A stretch of 64,000 bases of DNA, from positions 1,814,555-1,878,554 of the forward strand of contig NZ_SOBN01000001.1 of the NCBI RefSeq assembly GCF_004365705.1, in the 5' to 3' direction. Source of the stretch: Streptomyces sp. 846.5. Lineage in GTDB: Bacteria > Actinomycetota > Actinomycetes > Streptomycetales > Streptomycetaceae. The stretch's first letter is position 1. Each line of letters begins with the position of its first letter. A model generated the notes under the pieces. The model searched no databases. It saw nothing but the letters and a program-made list of their open reading frames with translations, and was not told where the DNA came from. The translations under genes and the position numbers were made by a program. Positions 42,341 to 50,167 of the stretch are shown here, one piece after another.

Positions 42341-42441
42341 CCCAGATCCTCGCCCTGCAGGCCCTCGACACCGAGCCCGAAGAGGTCGCCGAGTTCTGCA
42401 TCAGCGGCAGCTGGAGCCACTGGAGCATCCACACGGCCTGA
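42337..42441 (+). CDS. Class III lanthipeptide precursor with N-terminal core Cys
   Basis: The ATG overlaps the lanKC stop (ATGA) and AGAAGGAG is well placed upstream. The product is 34 residues. The leader carries ILALQALD, matching the class III ILxLQ recognition motif, then TEPEEVAEF. The core is CISGSWSHWSIHTA. It has one Cys (residue 21), four Ser (23, 25, 27, 30) and one Thr (33), all after the Cys. Known class III cores have Ser before Cys and form labionin or lanthionine in that direction, so here any thioether must be reversed or absent. The order synthetase then precursor resembles ramC-ramS. No ABC exporter gene follows, unlike the ram cluster. Confidence 0.88.
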   Translation: MTQILALQALDTEPEEVAEFCISGSWSHWSIHTA

Positions 42442-42516
42442 TCCAAAACAGCGCAGGTCTCGGCCGGGCTACGTATGAGATTTGCGTAGTTTCACGGATG
42501 CTTCCGGGCTCTGCGA

Positions 42517-42804
42517 TTGGAAAACTCACCACAAGCAGGACACACCGAACACTATGGAGATCCGGATGGGCCTGGCGCGCTGGTGCACGCGTTGAGCGCG
42601 GTCGCAGTCGACGACATGGGCAAGGACGCGTTCCGCGAGGGCGTGACGAAGGTCGTCATCAGGAACACCGGTCGGTTCTCCAGCCCGTCGGGGATCGCCC
42701 TCGCCGACGGGCTGCTGACGTTCGATCACATGTCGGACACCAACACCCACCATGTCGAGGAGCGCACGAAGCACCTCCGGGATGTCCTCGAATCCGGGCT
42801 CTGA
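42517..42804 (+). CDS. Small hypothetical protein
   Basis: The open frame is 95 residues from a TTG; a GTG at 42583 could be the true start (about 73 residues). No good ribosome site is seen for either. The supported part reads DDMGKDAFREGVTKVVIRNT, GIALADGLLTFDHMSDTNTH and ends KHLRDVLESGL. It is acidic-neutral, soluble, and has no Cys. No family recognised. It lies between the precursor gene and the first LuxR-type gene, in a region with somewhat lower GC, and may be transcribed with either. Confidence 0.5.
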   Translation: MENSPQAGHTEHYGDPDGPGALVHALSAVAVDDMGKDAFREGVTKVVIRNTGRFSSPSGIALADGLLTFDHMSDTNTHHVEERTKHLRDVLESGL

Positions 42805-42871
42805 CAGCCGCAGCTGAGGCGGCGTCAACGCGTCCTGGGCCCTGCAGTAGATCCCCTGGAAGGGAGCACCA

Positions 42872-45610
42872 GTGGTCCAGGCGCACGGCGGCTCAGCGGG
42901 GCAGGCAGAACCCGCCGACAGGGCCGAACTGGTCTCGCTGACCGCCCGCGAACGGCAGGTGGCCGGTCTCGTCGCGGAGGGTCTCAGCAGCGCGGCAATC
43001 GCCCAGGAGCTCTATCTCAGCCCTCGCACCGTCGAAACCCATATCGCCAGGATCTATCGCAAGACCGGGGTGTCCTCCCGCGCCGCACTGGCCTCCATCG
43101 TGACCCGCAGCGAGGCCCGGGACGGCGCACTCCGCCAGGCGCAGACCCCGCGGGCGGCCCGGGCACGCCGACTGGTCGGGCGGGACGTCGAAGTCGACTC
43201 GGTGATAGGGGCGTTGGCGGATCTCCAGGCGGGGACGGGCCGGGCGATCGCGCTGGTCGGGGAGCCGGGCATCGGCAAGAGCTCGCTGCTGCGGACCGCC
43301 GCGGCGCACGCCCGGGACGGGGGAATCCCGGTGCTCACCGCCCATGGCAGCAGCTCGGCCCTGCCAGCCCTTCCCGGCGGGCCGGGCCACGTGGACCACG
43401 CGGAGGTCACAGCGCACGCCGCTGACCGTGCTGCCGTCATGGCAGTGGTGGATGACCTGCATGATCTCGCTGCCGACCGCAGCGCCGACATCGAGCGGCT
43501 CATAGCGACGACAACTGCCGGTCCGGTGTTGTGCCTGCTCTCCTATCGGCAGCGCCAGCTCTCCCCGGCGCTCGCGGCAGTGCTCTCCCGGGCGTCGTCC
43601 GCCGGGTTCCTCGAGGTGTGGAACCTGGGGCCGCTCTCCCAGGAGCAGGCCCGCGAACTGCTCGGCGATCGGCCGAACCTGGACGAAGTGCACCGCGAGG
43701 CCGAGGGCAATCCCCAGTACCTCCAGATCATGGCTGCCGACGACAGCACAGCAGTTGAGGCCGAGACCGCAATCCTGGGTGAACTCACCGGCCTTGACGC
43801 CCCGTCACTGACCGTGGTGCAGGCGGCGGCCGTCCTCGACGGACCGTTCCACCCGGAACTCCTGGCCGGCGTCGCGGGCCTGGAGCTGTCGGCGGTCATG
43901 GCCGCGTTGGACACACTGGCCCGGCTGGACCTGGTCCGCCCGGCCAAGCCCGCGTCGCAGCTGTCGCTGCGCCATCCGGCGATCGGGAAGGTCGTCTACA
44001 GGCGGCTCGAACCGGGTCGCCGCACCGAACTGCACCACATGGCCGAGGCCGAACTGGCCAAGCGGGCGGCGCCGATCGCAGAACGCGCCCACCATGTCGC
44101 GCGGGCCGCGGATCCGCGGCGGCCGGGACACGCGACGACCCTGATCGCAGCGGCCCGTGGCATGGTCTACACCTCCCCGGCCGTCGCGAAAGGCCATCTG
44201 CAGGCGGCACTGTCGCTGCTCCAGGAGGACAGCGCGCACTGGTACGAGGCCAAGGTCCTGCTCGCCCGCACCCGGCTGCTCACCGGGGACGCCTCCGAGA
44301 GCCGGGCGCTGCTGGAGGCGCTGCGGTCGGACATCCCCGGTGGGCCGCGCAGTGACGCGACCGCACTGGCCGACTCCAGCCGGATCGAACGGCGCCTGGG
44401 CCGGTACACCGAAGCCGGCGCCCTCGCCCGCGCCGGACTCGCGGCGCTGACCGACGACGACTCGGCGACGGCTGCGGCTCTGCATGCCGAACTGGCCGAG
44501 TACGCCTACGACGTGCAGGACTTCGAGACGTCGCGGCAGCACGCCGAGACAGCGGCGGCGCTGGCGCACGGGCACGGGGACCGGGTCGGCGAGACCCACG
44601 CCCTGGGCCAGGCGGCCCTCGGCCATCTGTTCACCGGCGACCAGGACAGTGCACTGGCGACGCTGACCAGGGCCGCCGAGCTCCTCGACGCCGTCCCCGA
44701 CCGGACTCTCGTGGCCAACCTGGAAGCCGTGTTCCAAGTGGGCATGGCGGAAGGAATGGTGGGCCGCCTGGTGGACTCCGAACGCCATCTCGCCCGTGGC
44801 GCGGTCCTGTCCCGGCGCACCGGGCAGACCTACATCCATCCGCAGATGCTGACCGTCCTCGGCAATGCCCAGCTGCGTTCAGGGAACCTGCACGGCGCCC
44901 TGGCGACCCTGGACGAGGCCGACCACCACGTCAGACGGATCGGCGACGTGGCGACGGAGGCGGTGCTGACGACACTTCGGGCCGAGGCCCTGTTCTGGCG
45001 CGACGGCCCCGGCGACCTGGAGGAGGCGACCGCCACGGCCGAACGCGCCATGGCAACCGTCGGCTCCAAGCTGACCTCGTGGGCGGTCTCCGTCCGCTGC
45101 ACCAACGCCGAGTTCGTCCTGCACACCGGCGACCCGGCGCGCGCCGGATGGCTGCTGCTGGACGCCGCAGGCGGCGACGGGCTGCCCAGGTTCACCGCCT
45201 GGCGCCGACCCCGCTGGTGCGAGAGCCTGGCCCAGGTCGCAGCTGCCGAGGGCGACCAGGCCGCGGTCGACCGCTGGACCCGGCTCGCCGAGGAGAGCGT
45301 CGCGCAACTCCCCTCCGCGGGCCGACGGGGTTTCGCCCTGCGGGCGCGGATGCGAGCCCATGTGCTGCGAGGGAACACCGACGCAGCACTCCGCAGCGCA
45401 GCGGACGCGATAGCCGACTTCTCCACCTGCGGCGAACGCCTTGAGCTGGCTCGCACCCTGCTCACGGCGGCCGCGCTGGCCCAGGACGCCGGCCGGACCG
45501 ACCCGGTGGGCGGTTGGCTGGACCGGGCCGCGGTCCTGGCCGGCCAGTGCGGCTCGGCCCGTCTGGCAGCCGGTGTCACCACCCAGCGGGCGCGGCTCGC
45601 CGAGGGGTAG
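42872..45610 (+). CDS. Large LuxR-family ATPase regulator with N-terminal HTH
   Basis: GTG 42872 behind GGAAGGGA gives 912 residues. The LuxR helix-turn-helix is at the N-terminus (about 22-75: LTARERQVAGLVAEGLSSAA, LSPRTVETHIARIYRKTGVS), followed by a STAND-type ATPase (Walker A VGEPGIGKSSLL near 130; Walker B AVMAVVDDLHDL) and a long TPR region (about 450-905). In the usual LAL family the HTH is C-terminal, as in the next gene, so the order is reversed. The ATPase core is shortened (PALPGGPGHVDHAEVTAHAA replaces the usual segment between the Walker motifs). It probably activates part of the RiPP locus. It ends 13 bases from the convergent second regulator. Confidence 0.85.
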   Translation: MVQAHGGSAGQAEPADRAELVSLTARERQVAGLVAEGLSSAAIAQELYLSPRTVETHIARIYRKTGVSSRAALASIVTRSEARDGALRQAQTPRAARARRLVGRDVEVDSVIGALADLQAGTGRAIALVGEPGIGKSSLLRTAAAHARDGGIPVLTAHGSSSALPALPGGPGHVDHAEVTAHAADRAAVMAVVDDLHDLAADRSADIERLIATTTAGPVLCLLSYRQRQLSPALAAVLSRASSAGFLEVWNLGPLSQEQARELLGDRPNLDEVHREAEGNPQYLQIMAADDSTAVEAETAILGELTGLDAPSLTVVQAAAVLDGPFHPELLAGVAGLELSAVMAALDTLARLDLVRPAKPASQLSLRHPAIGKVVYRRLEPGRRTELHHMAEAELAKRAAPIAERAHHVARAADPRRPGHATTLIAAARGMVYTSPAVAKGHLQAALSLLQEDSAHWYEAKVLLARTRLLTGDASESRALLEALRSDIPGGPRSDATALADSSRIERRLGRYTEAGALARAGLAALTDDDSATAAALHAELAEYAYDVQDFETSRQHAETAAALAHGHGDRVGETHALGQAALGHLFTGDQDSALATLTRAAELLDAVPDRTLVANLEAVFQVGMAEGMVGRLVDSERHLARGAVLSRRTGQTYIHPQMLTVLGNAQLRSGNLHGALATLDEADHHVRRIGDVATEAVLTTLRAEALFWRDGPGDLEEATATAERAMATVGSKLTSWAVSVRCTNAEFVLHTGDPARAGWLLLDAAGGDGLPRFTAWRRPRWCESLAQVAAAEGDQAAVDRWTRLAEESVAQLPSAGRRGFALRARMRAHVLRGNTDAALRSAADAIADFSTCGERLELARTLLTAAALAQDAGRTDPVGGWLDRAAVLAGQCGSARLAAGVTTQRARLAEG

Positions 45611-45623
45611 TGCGGCTGCCCTG

Positions 45624-48563
45624 TCACGGAGCGTCCGGGAGCTGAGCCAGGACACTGATCAGGGCGGAGCGTGAACTCACGTCGAGTTTGCGGAAGATGC
45701 GGGTGAGGTGGCCCTCGACGGTCTTGACCGACACGAACAGGCTTGCCGCGATGTCGCGGTTGGACAAACCGCGGGCCACCATGCCGGAGATGTGGCGCTC
45801 CTGCTCGGACAGCGTACGGTCGGTCGCGTCGACGCTCCGGGCCGGACGCGGGCGGCGGGCGCCGAGCTGGCGCTGGGCGTTGACCGCGAGGGCGCCGAGG
45901 TGTGCCGAGCCGTGGGTGTCGGCGATCTGCTTGGCGCGGCCGATCGCGGTGACGGCCTCGTCGGTTCGGCCGGCAGCGGCCAGTGCCCGGCCGAGCAGGA
46001 GCCGGGCGCGGGCCTCGGCCGGCGCCAGGCCACTGGCCGCGAAGGAGTCGGCTGCGGTCGAGAAGAGGTCCGCGGCAGCGACCGGGTCGTCCTGGACACA
46101 TGCGGTGGCCAGGGCGGCATGGCCCTGCTGTCCCGGAAGCCCCACCGCCTCGGCCGCCCCGGTGGCGTGTTTCGCCCAGTCGCGGGCCGCCACAACGTCG
46201 CCCCGGGCCATCTCGGCCTGGGCCGCGGTGCAGTACCACATGGCTCTCAGCGCGTGCGTGGTCTCCGAGCGGTCGGTACCGGTGATGCTCCGCAGCAGTT
46301 CGATGCAGTCGTCGGGCCGCCCCTGGTCGAGCCGGACGGAGGCGAGCACCGCGGTCGAGAGTTCCCACAGCCGTCCACGCCGGCCCACCGCGTGCACGGC
46401 GCGCTCGGCAGCCTCGACGGCGGCCGCGGGACTGTCCCGCAGCGCGATGGCCGCGGCGCGCAGCGTCAGCGCGTACCCGATGAGGTCCGGCCGGTCGAGC
46501 AGGTGGGCCATCTCCTCGGCGCCCGCCGCCGACGCGATTCCGCCCGCGAGGTCGCCGCTGGCCTGCTGCGCGTACGACTGGCAGAGCAGCAGGTAGGGCA
46601 TCATGTAGCTCTGCCCGGTCGCGCCGGCTGTGCGGATGCCGCGGGCCATGTGCCGGATCGCGTCGTGATGGCGCTCGGCCAGGACCTCGGCCCAGCCGAG
46701 TTGGCCGACCTCCTCAAGGAAGGTCGCCAGTTCCTCGTCCTCCATCAGGTCGATCGCGGCCGCCGCCTCGCTGGCGTACGCACGCAGCGGCGCGGTCCTC
46801 CCGCTGTACGCGGCGCCCAGTGCGCGGCAGGCGGCCACGGAGGTGAGCGTGGAGCGGTCGACCGGCGCGGGAGTGCGGGCGAGGAGGGCGTCGAGGAGGC
46901 GGTCCGCCTCCTCGAACCTGCCTTGGCCCATGAGCGTGGTGGCCAGCTGCAACCGGAGCGGATTCGCCCGCGCGTCCGTTGTCGGCCAGAGGGTCAGTTC
47001 GTCTTCCAGTACGGTCCCCGACACCTTGACGCTGCCGATGGTCCGTTCGACGGCCGAGCGGAGCACCACGATGGGGATGCGCCGGTCGGGCCGGTCGGGC
47101 GGCACCAGGTCCAGGGCCTGTCCGAGGGCGTCGCGGCAGGCGGCGAGATCACCGGTCAGCCCGCAGGCGTTGGCCAGGCCGAGCAGCATCCCGTGCCGGT
47201 CCAGGGTCGACTCCTCGGAGCCGTCCGGGACGGACAGGTACAGGGCCGCGCGCAGCCAGGCGGCCGCGGTCGCGGGCGCGGAGTGGACGGTGAGCTTAGC
47301 CGCTTCGGCCAGGACACGGACGGCCGCGGTGTCGCCCACGTGCGCCGCACGTGCGATGTAGGGTGCGCGTTCCACAGCGCTCGCCCCGCTCCTGCGCAGG
47401 GCCTCGTCGGCGCGGGCGTTGGCGGCCAGCCGCCAGCCGGGTGGTGTGTCACGGGACACCACCTCGCGGAGCAACGGGTGCCGGAACTGGAGAAGTTGGC
47501 GGATGTCCGGTCGAGGACCGGTCGGGGGGCAGGACCGGATCAGGTCGGTCTCGGCAAGGACGTCGAGGGCCTCCAGCGCAGGCCCGGCGGCCAGGCCGGA
47601 TATCGGGGCGAGCAGCATCGGGTCGAAGGGGTCGCCGAGCACCGCGGCGGCGCGCAGCACGGCCAGCTCGTCCGTCGTCAGCAGCGCGATCTCGCGCGCC
47701 AGCGCCGCCCGCAGGGTGTCCGGCAGGTCGGTGAAGCCGGTGGCGCCTTCGGTGGTGAGCTCGGAGAGCACCTCCAGGTAGAGCGGATTGCCTCCGCTCA
47801 CCGTGGCGAGCTGTTCGCGCTGGGCAGGGGTGTGCACCGTGCCGAGCAGGCTTTCGCAGGACTGCCGGTCCAGCGGGGAGAGCGGGAGCAGGGCGGTGCG
47901 GTAGTCGGCGGTCGCGTGGTGGAAGGAGGCCAGCAGCTTCGCCGGTGCCTGCCGGGGCCGGTGGCCGCACGCGAGGATCAGCGCCGCTTGCGGCGGCTGC
48001 CGCAGGAGGTGGTGCAGCAGTTCCACCGTGCCGTCGTCGGCCCAGTGCAGGTCGTCGAGGCAGAGCAGCACCCCGCGGCCGCGATCGGCGTCCGCGAGGA
48101 GCCGGCCGAAGGCATGGTGGAGCCGGTAGCGCTCCACGCCCGGGGACTGCGGCTGCCCGGCACGCGAGCCCGCCGTACGGGGAAGCATCAGGTCCAGCAG
48201 CGCCGCGGTCTCCTCGTCCAGGGTCTCGTGCCGGCGCTCCGCCAGTCGGCCGACGCACCACCGGACGGGGTCGGCGAACGCCCCGAAGGAGCGTTGCTGC
48301 TCGAACTCGGAGGCTCGGCCGGAAAGCACGGTCAGCCCCTCGGCCCGGGCCAGGTCGCCGAGTTCGGCGAGCAGTCTGGACTTGCCCAGCCCGGGGTCAC
48401 CGGTGATCTCGATGACCGTCGAGGCGCCGTCGGCGCATGCGGTGACGGCGGACCGGAGGACGGACATCTCGTGCTCCCGACCGGTCAACGGCCGGGGAGC
48501 GGTCGCCGACGATGAGCTCCGTGCCGGTCGCGCCTCGGGCTGCTGTTGGCTCTGCTTGCTCAT
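45624..48563 (-). CDS. LuxR-family ATPase regulator (LAL type)
   Basis: ATG 48563, with AGGAGG just upstream, gives 979 residues. An N-terminal STAND ATPase has Walker A GDPGLGKSRLL (near residue 60) and Walker B VLLCLDDLHWADDG. A long helical TPR region follows, then a C-terminal LuxR helix-turn-helix (LSEQERHISGMVARGLSNRD, FVSVKTVEGHLTRIFRKLDV). This is the classical MalT/LAL layout, typical of pathway-specific activators in natural-product clusters. It is the leftmost gene of the minus-strand block, 121 bases after the GAF gene, and convergent with the N-terminal-HTH regulator. The ligand is unknown. Confidence 0.92.
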   Translation of the reverse strand: MSKQSQQQPEARPARSSSSATAPRPLTGREHEMSVLRSAVTACADGASTVIEITGDPGLGKSRLLAELGDLARAEGLTVLSGRASEFEQQRSFGAFADPVRWCVGRLAERRHETLDEETAALLDLMLPRTAGSRAGQPQSPGVERYRLHHAFGRLLADADRGRGVLLCLDDLHWADDGTVELLHHLLRQPPQAALILACGHRPRQAPAKLLASFHHATADYRTALLPLSPLDRQSCESLLGTVHTPAQREQLATVSGGNPLYLEVLSELTTEGATGFTDLPDTLRAALAREIALLTTDELAVLRAAAVLGDPFDPMLLAPISGLAAGPALEALDVLAETDLIRSCPPTGPRPDIRQLLQFRHPLLREVVSRDTPPGWRLAANARADEALRRSGASAVERAPYIARAAHVGDTAAVRVLAEAAKLTVHSAPATAAAWLRAALYLSVPDGSEESTLDRHGMLLGLANACGLTGDLAACRDALGQALDLVPPDRPDRRIPIVVLRSAVERTIGSVKVSGTVLEDELTLWPTTDARANPLRLQLATTLMGQGRFEEADRLLDALLARTPAPVDRSTLTSVAACRALGAAYSGRTAPLRAYASEAAAAIDLMEDEELATFLEEVGQLGWAEVLAERHHDAIRHMARGIRTAGATGQSYMMPYLLLCQSYAQQASGDLAGGIASAAGAEEMAHLLDRPDLIGYALTLRAAAIALRDSPAAAVEAAERAVHAVGRRGRLWELSTAVLASVRLDQGRPDDCIELLRSITGTDRSETTHALRAMWYCTAAQAEMARGDVVAARDWAKHATGAAEAVGLPGQQGHAALATACVQDDPVAAADLFSTAADSFAASGLAPAEARARLLLGRALAAAGRTDEAVTAIGRAKQIADTHGSAHLGALAVNAQRQLGARRPRPARSVDATDRTLSEQERHISGMVARGLSNRDIAASLFVSVKTVEGHLTRIFRKLDVSSRSALISVLAQLPDAP

Positions 48564-48684
48564 CGGCCTCCTCAACTCCAGTCCCCGCACGGGCGGTTGG
48601 TGTGGTGAAGCCGGGTGCTCCCCGGGCCGCTCCGATCATCGGACATGACGTGGGCTGCGGGCGTCCGGGGAACTACGTACTCTG
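48564..48684. promoter_or_regulatory. Intergenic region upstream of the LAL regulator
   Basis: 121 bases between two leftward genes with the dyad CCGAT-C-ATCGG near 48630-48645. It probably carries the LAL gene promoter. No SARP-type repeats were seen here. Confidence 0.35.
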
Positions 48685-49278
48685 CTACTGAATCTCCAGC
48701 AGGCGTTCCAGCTCACGGATCAACTGGGCCGCCGCGGTGCGCCGACCTGGTGACATGGCGTGGGCATCGGTCGTGGTGGCGGCCCGGTCGGCGGTGACGA
48801 TGCGCAGCGCGATCGCGGCCTGGCGGGCGAACATCGAGAGCAGGTCGAGTTCGGGCAGGCCCGACCGCGCCTGGGCGGAGGGGTCGAGGATCTCCAGGAC
48901 GCCCAGTACCTGGTCGCCGTGCACCAGCGGGGCCGCCATCAGGGCGTCAGGCACGAACTGGGTGGACTGGGCCAGGGAGCGGTCGAAGGCGCTGTTGGCG
49001 GTGAGGTCGTCGACCACGATCGACTCGCCGGAGACCGCCACCCAGCCGGCGATCCCCTGCCCGGCCGGGAAGCGCCGGCCCACCAGGAACTCCTCGCCCT
49101 GGCCGGAGACCGCCCGGAAGACCAGTTCGCCGGTCTCCTCGTCCAGCAGGAACACGGAGCTGGCCTGGGCGCCGAAGATGGCGCGAGCCACGTCGACGAT
49201 CGACTGGAGCAGTTCCAGTGCGACCGGGTGGGCGGGGTCGGCCGCCGGGACTGCGATGGGTTCGATGTCGGAGGACAC
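48685..49278 (-). CDS. GAF-domain protein
   Basis: The 197-residue protein consists of one GAF domain (about 20-165): ARAIFGAQASSVFLLDEETG, PAGQGIAGWVAVSGESIVVD, LMAAPLVHGDQVLGVLEILD. A C-terminal helix (RTAAAQLIRELERLLEIQ) could form a coiled coil. No output domain is present. GAF domains sense small ligands, light or redox state, or bind cyclic nucleotides. It follows the subtilisin-like protease gene by 13 bases and is likely the end of the operon that includes the cyclase-ATPase. A cyclic-nucleotide link with that cyclase is possible but unproven. Confidence 0.88.
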   Translation of the reverse strand: MSSDIEPIAVPAADPAHPVALELLQSIVDVARAIFGAQASSVFLLDEETGELVFRAVSGQGEEFLVGRRFPAGQGIAGWVAVSGESIVVDDLTANSAFDRSLAQSTQFVPDALMAAPLVHGDQVLGVLEILDPSAQARSGLPELDLLSMFARQAAIALRIVTADRAATTTDAHAMSPGRRTAAAQLIRELERLLEIQ

Positions 49279-49291
49279 AGTGACAACCTTT

Positions 49292-50167
49292 CTAGCGGCC
49301 GCGGCCCGCGGCCACGGGCCGGCCGTCGGCGGGACTGGGGTCGGCGGGACTGGGGTCGGCGGGACTGGTGTCGCAGACGTTGGCTGCGGAGAGATAGAGC
49401 GCGCTCTTCAGCTGAAAGGGCGTCATCCGCGGTTGCTCGGAGAGAATCCGGGCGCAGAGCCCGGTGATGAAGGGCGTGGCGAAGCTGTTTCCGCTGGTGC
49501 GGATGGTCCTGCCGCCGAGCCAGGCCACCTCGACGTTCTGACCGGGTGCGAAGAACTCCACCGGCGGCCTGGGGTTGTAGAGGTGCAGGTCGGGGTCGTC
49601 CTCCTGGTGGCTGCCGACCGAGACCACCGACGCGAACCGCCAGGGGAAGCTCTCCACCGGGGTGTTGTGCGCCGAGGCGACGATCACCGTGCCGTTGAAG
49701 TAGGCCTCGTCGGCCAGTGCGTGCAGTTCCTCGGCGAAACGCATCCGTGTGGTGGACAGGCTCAGGTTCACCACGTCGAATCCCTGCCGCACCGCCCAGC
49801 GCAGCCCTTCGAGCAGCACCTCCCCGGTGCCGGAGAAGCGCTCGCCCAGGACCCGGACGCTGTGCAGCTCGCAGTGCGGCGCGACCCGGCGGACGATGCC
49901 GGCGCAGGCCGTGCCGTGACCGCAGGAGTCACCGGTGTCGGTCGGATCCACGCGGATGCCGGTGTCGTCCTTCACCACGACCCAGGAGCCGTCCACCCGG
50001 CCGACCCCAGGATGGTCCCGTTCGACGCCGGAGTCGACCACGCAGACCCGCACCCCCTTTCCCCCGGCCCCCGGTTCGGACAGGCCGCCGGTCACCACCT
50101 GGATGTCGTCGGGGTGCTTTCCGCGCAGGCTCCAGGTGAGGCCGGGGTCCGGCGTGGCCGTGGTCAT
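49292..50167 (-). CDS. Subtilisin-like serine protease (S8), no export signal
   Basis: ATG 50167 overlaps the stop of the cyclase-ATPase gene (ATGA), giving 291 residues. The S8 triad is complete: Asp in VCVVDSGVERDH, His in CGHGTACAG, Ser in SGNSFATPFITG. VNLSLSTTR and VIVASAHNT with the oxyanion Asn region are also present. There is no signal peptide, membrane anchor or long propeptide, so it should act in the cytoplasm. It ends with a SPADPSPADPSPADG tail made by short DNA repeats. In a RiPP locus a cytosolic subtilase is a candidate leader peptidase, as S8 proteases serve some lanthipeptides. Coupling to the cyclase-ATPase suggests regulated activity. Confidence 0.9.
   Translation of the reverse strand: MTTATPDPGLTWSLRGKHPDDIQVVTGGLSEPGAGGKGVRVCVVDSGVERDHPGVGRVDGSWVVVKDDTGIRVDPTDTGDSCGHGTACAGIVRRVAPHCELHSVRVLGERFSGTGEVLLEGLRWAVRQGFDVVNLSLSTTRMRFAEELHALADEAYFNGTVIVASAHNTPVESFPWRFASVVSVGSHQEDDPDLHLYNPRPPVEFFAPGQNVEVAWLGGRTIRTSGNSFATPFITGLCARILSEQPRMTPFQLKSALYLSAANVCDTSPADPSPADPSPADGRPVAAGRGR
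49317..49368. repeat. Short tandem repeats in the protease C-terminus
   Basis: Three copies of a GTCGGCGGGACTGGG-type 15-base unit encode the PADPS repeats at the end of the subtilase gene. Confidence 0.7.

Noticed and set aside
42465-42490. CTACG...CGTAG dyad downstream of the precursor as a LuxR operator
   Set aside because: Only five-base arms with imperfect inner symmetry, and no matching second site was found.
42554-42595. Thirteen-codon ORF (MEIRMGLARWCTR) as an extra precursor
   Set aside because: No ribosome site at a usable distance, no leader motif, and it overlaps a better frame.
45708-48515. Plus-strand open frame of over 900 codons opposite the LAL regulator
   Set aside because: Typical antisense artefact of high-GC coding. 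The minus strand has Walker and LuxR motifs.
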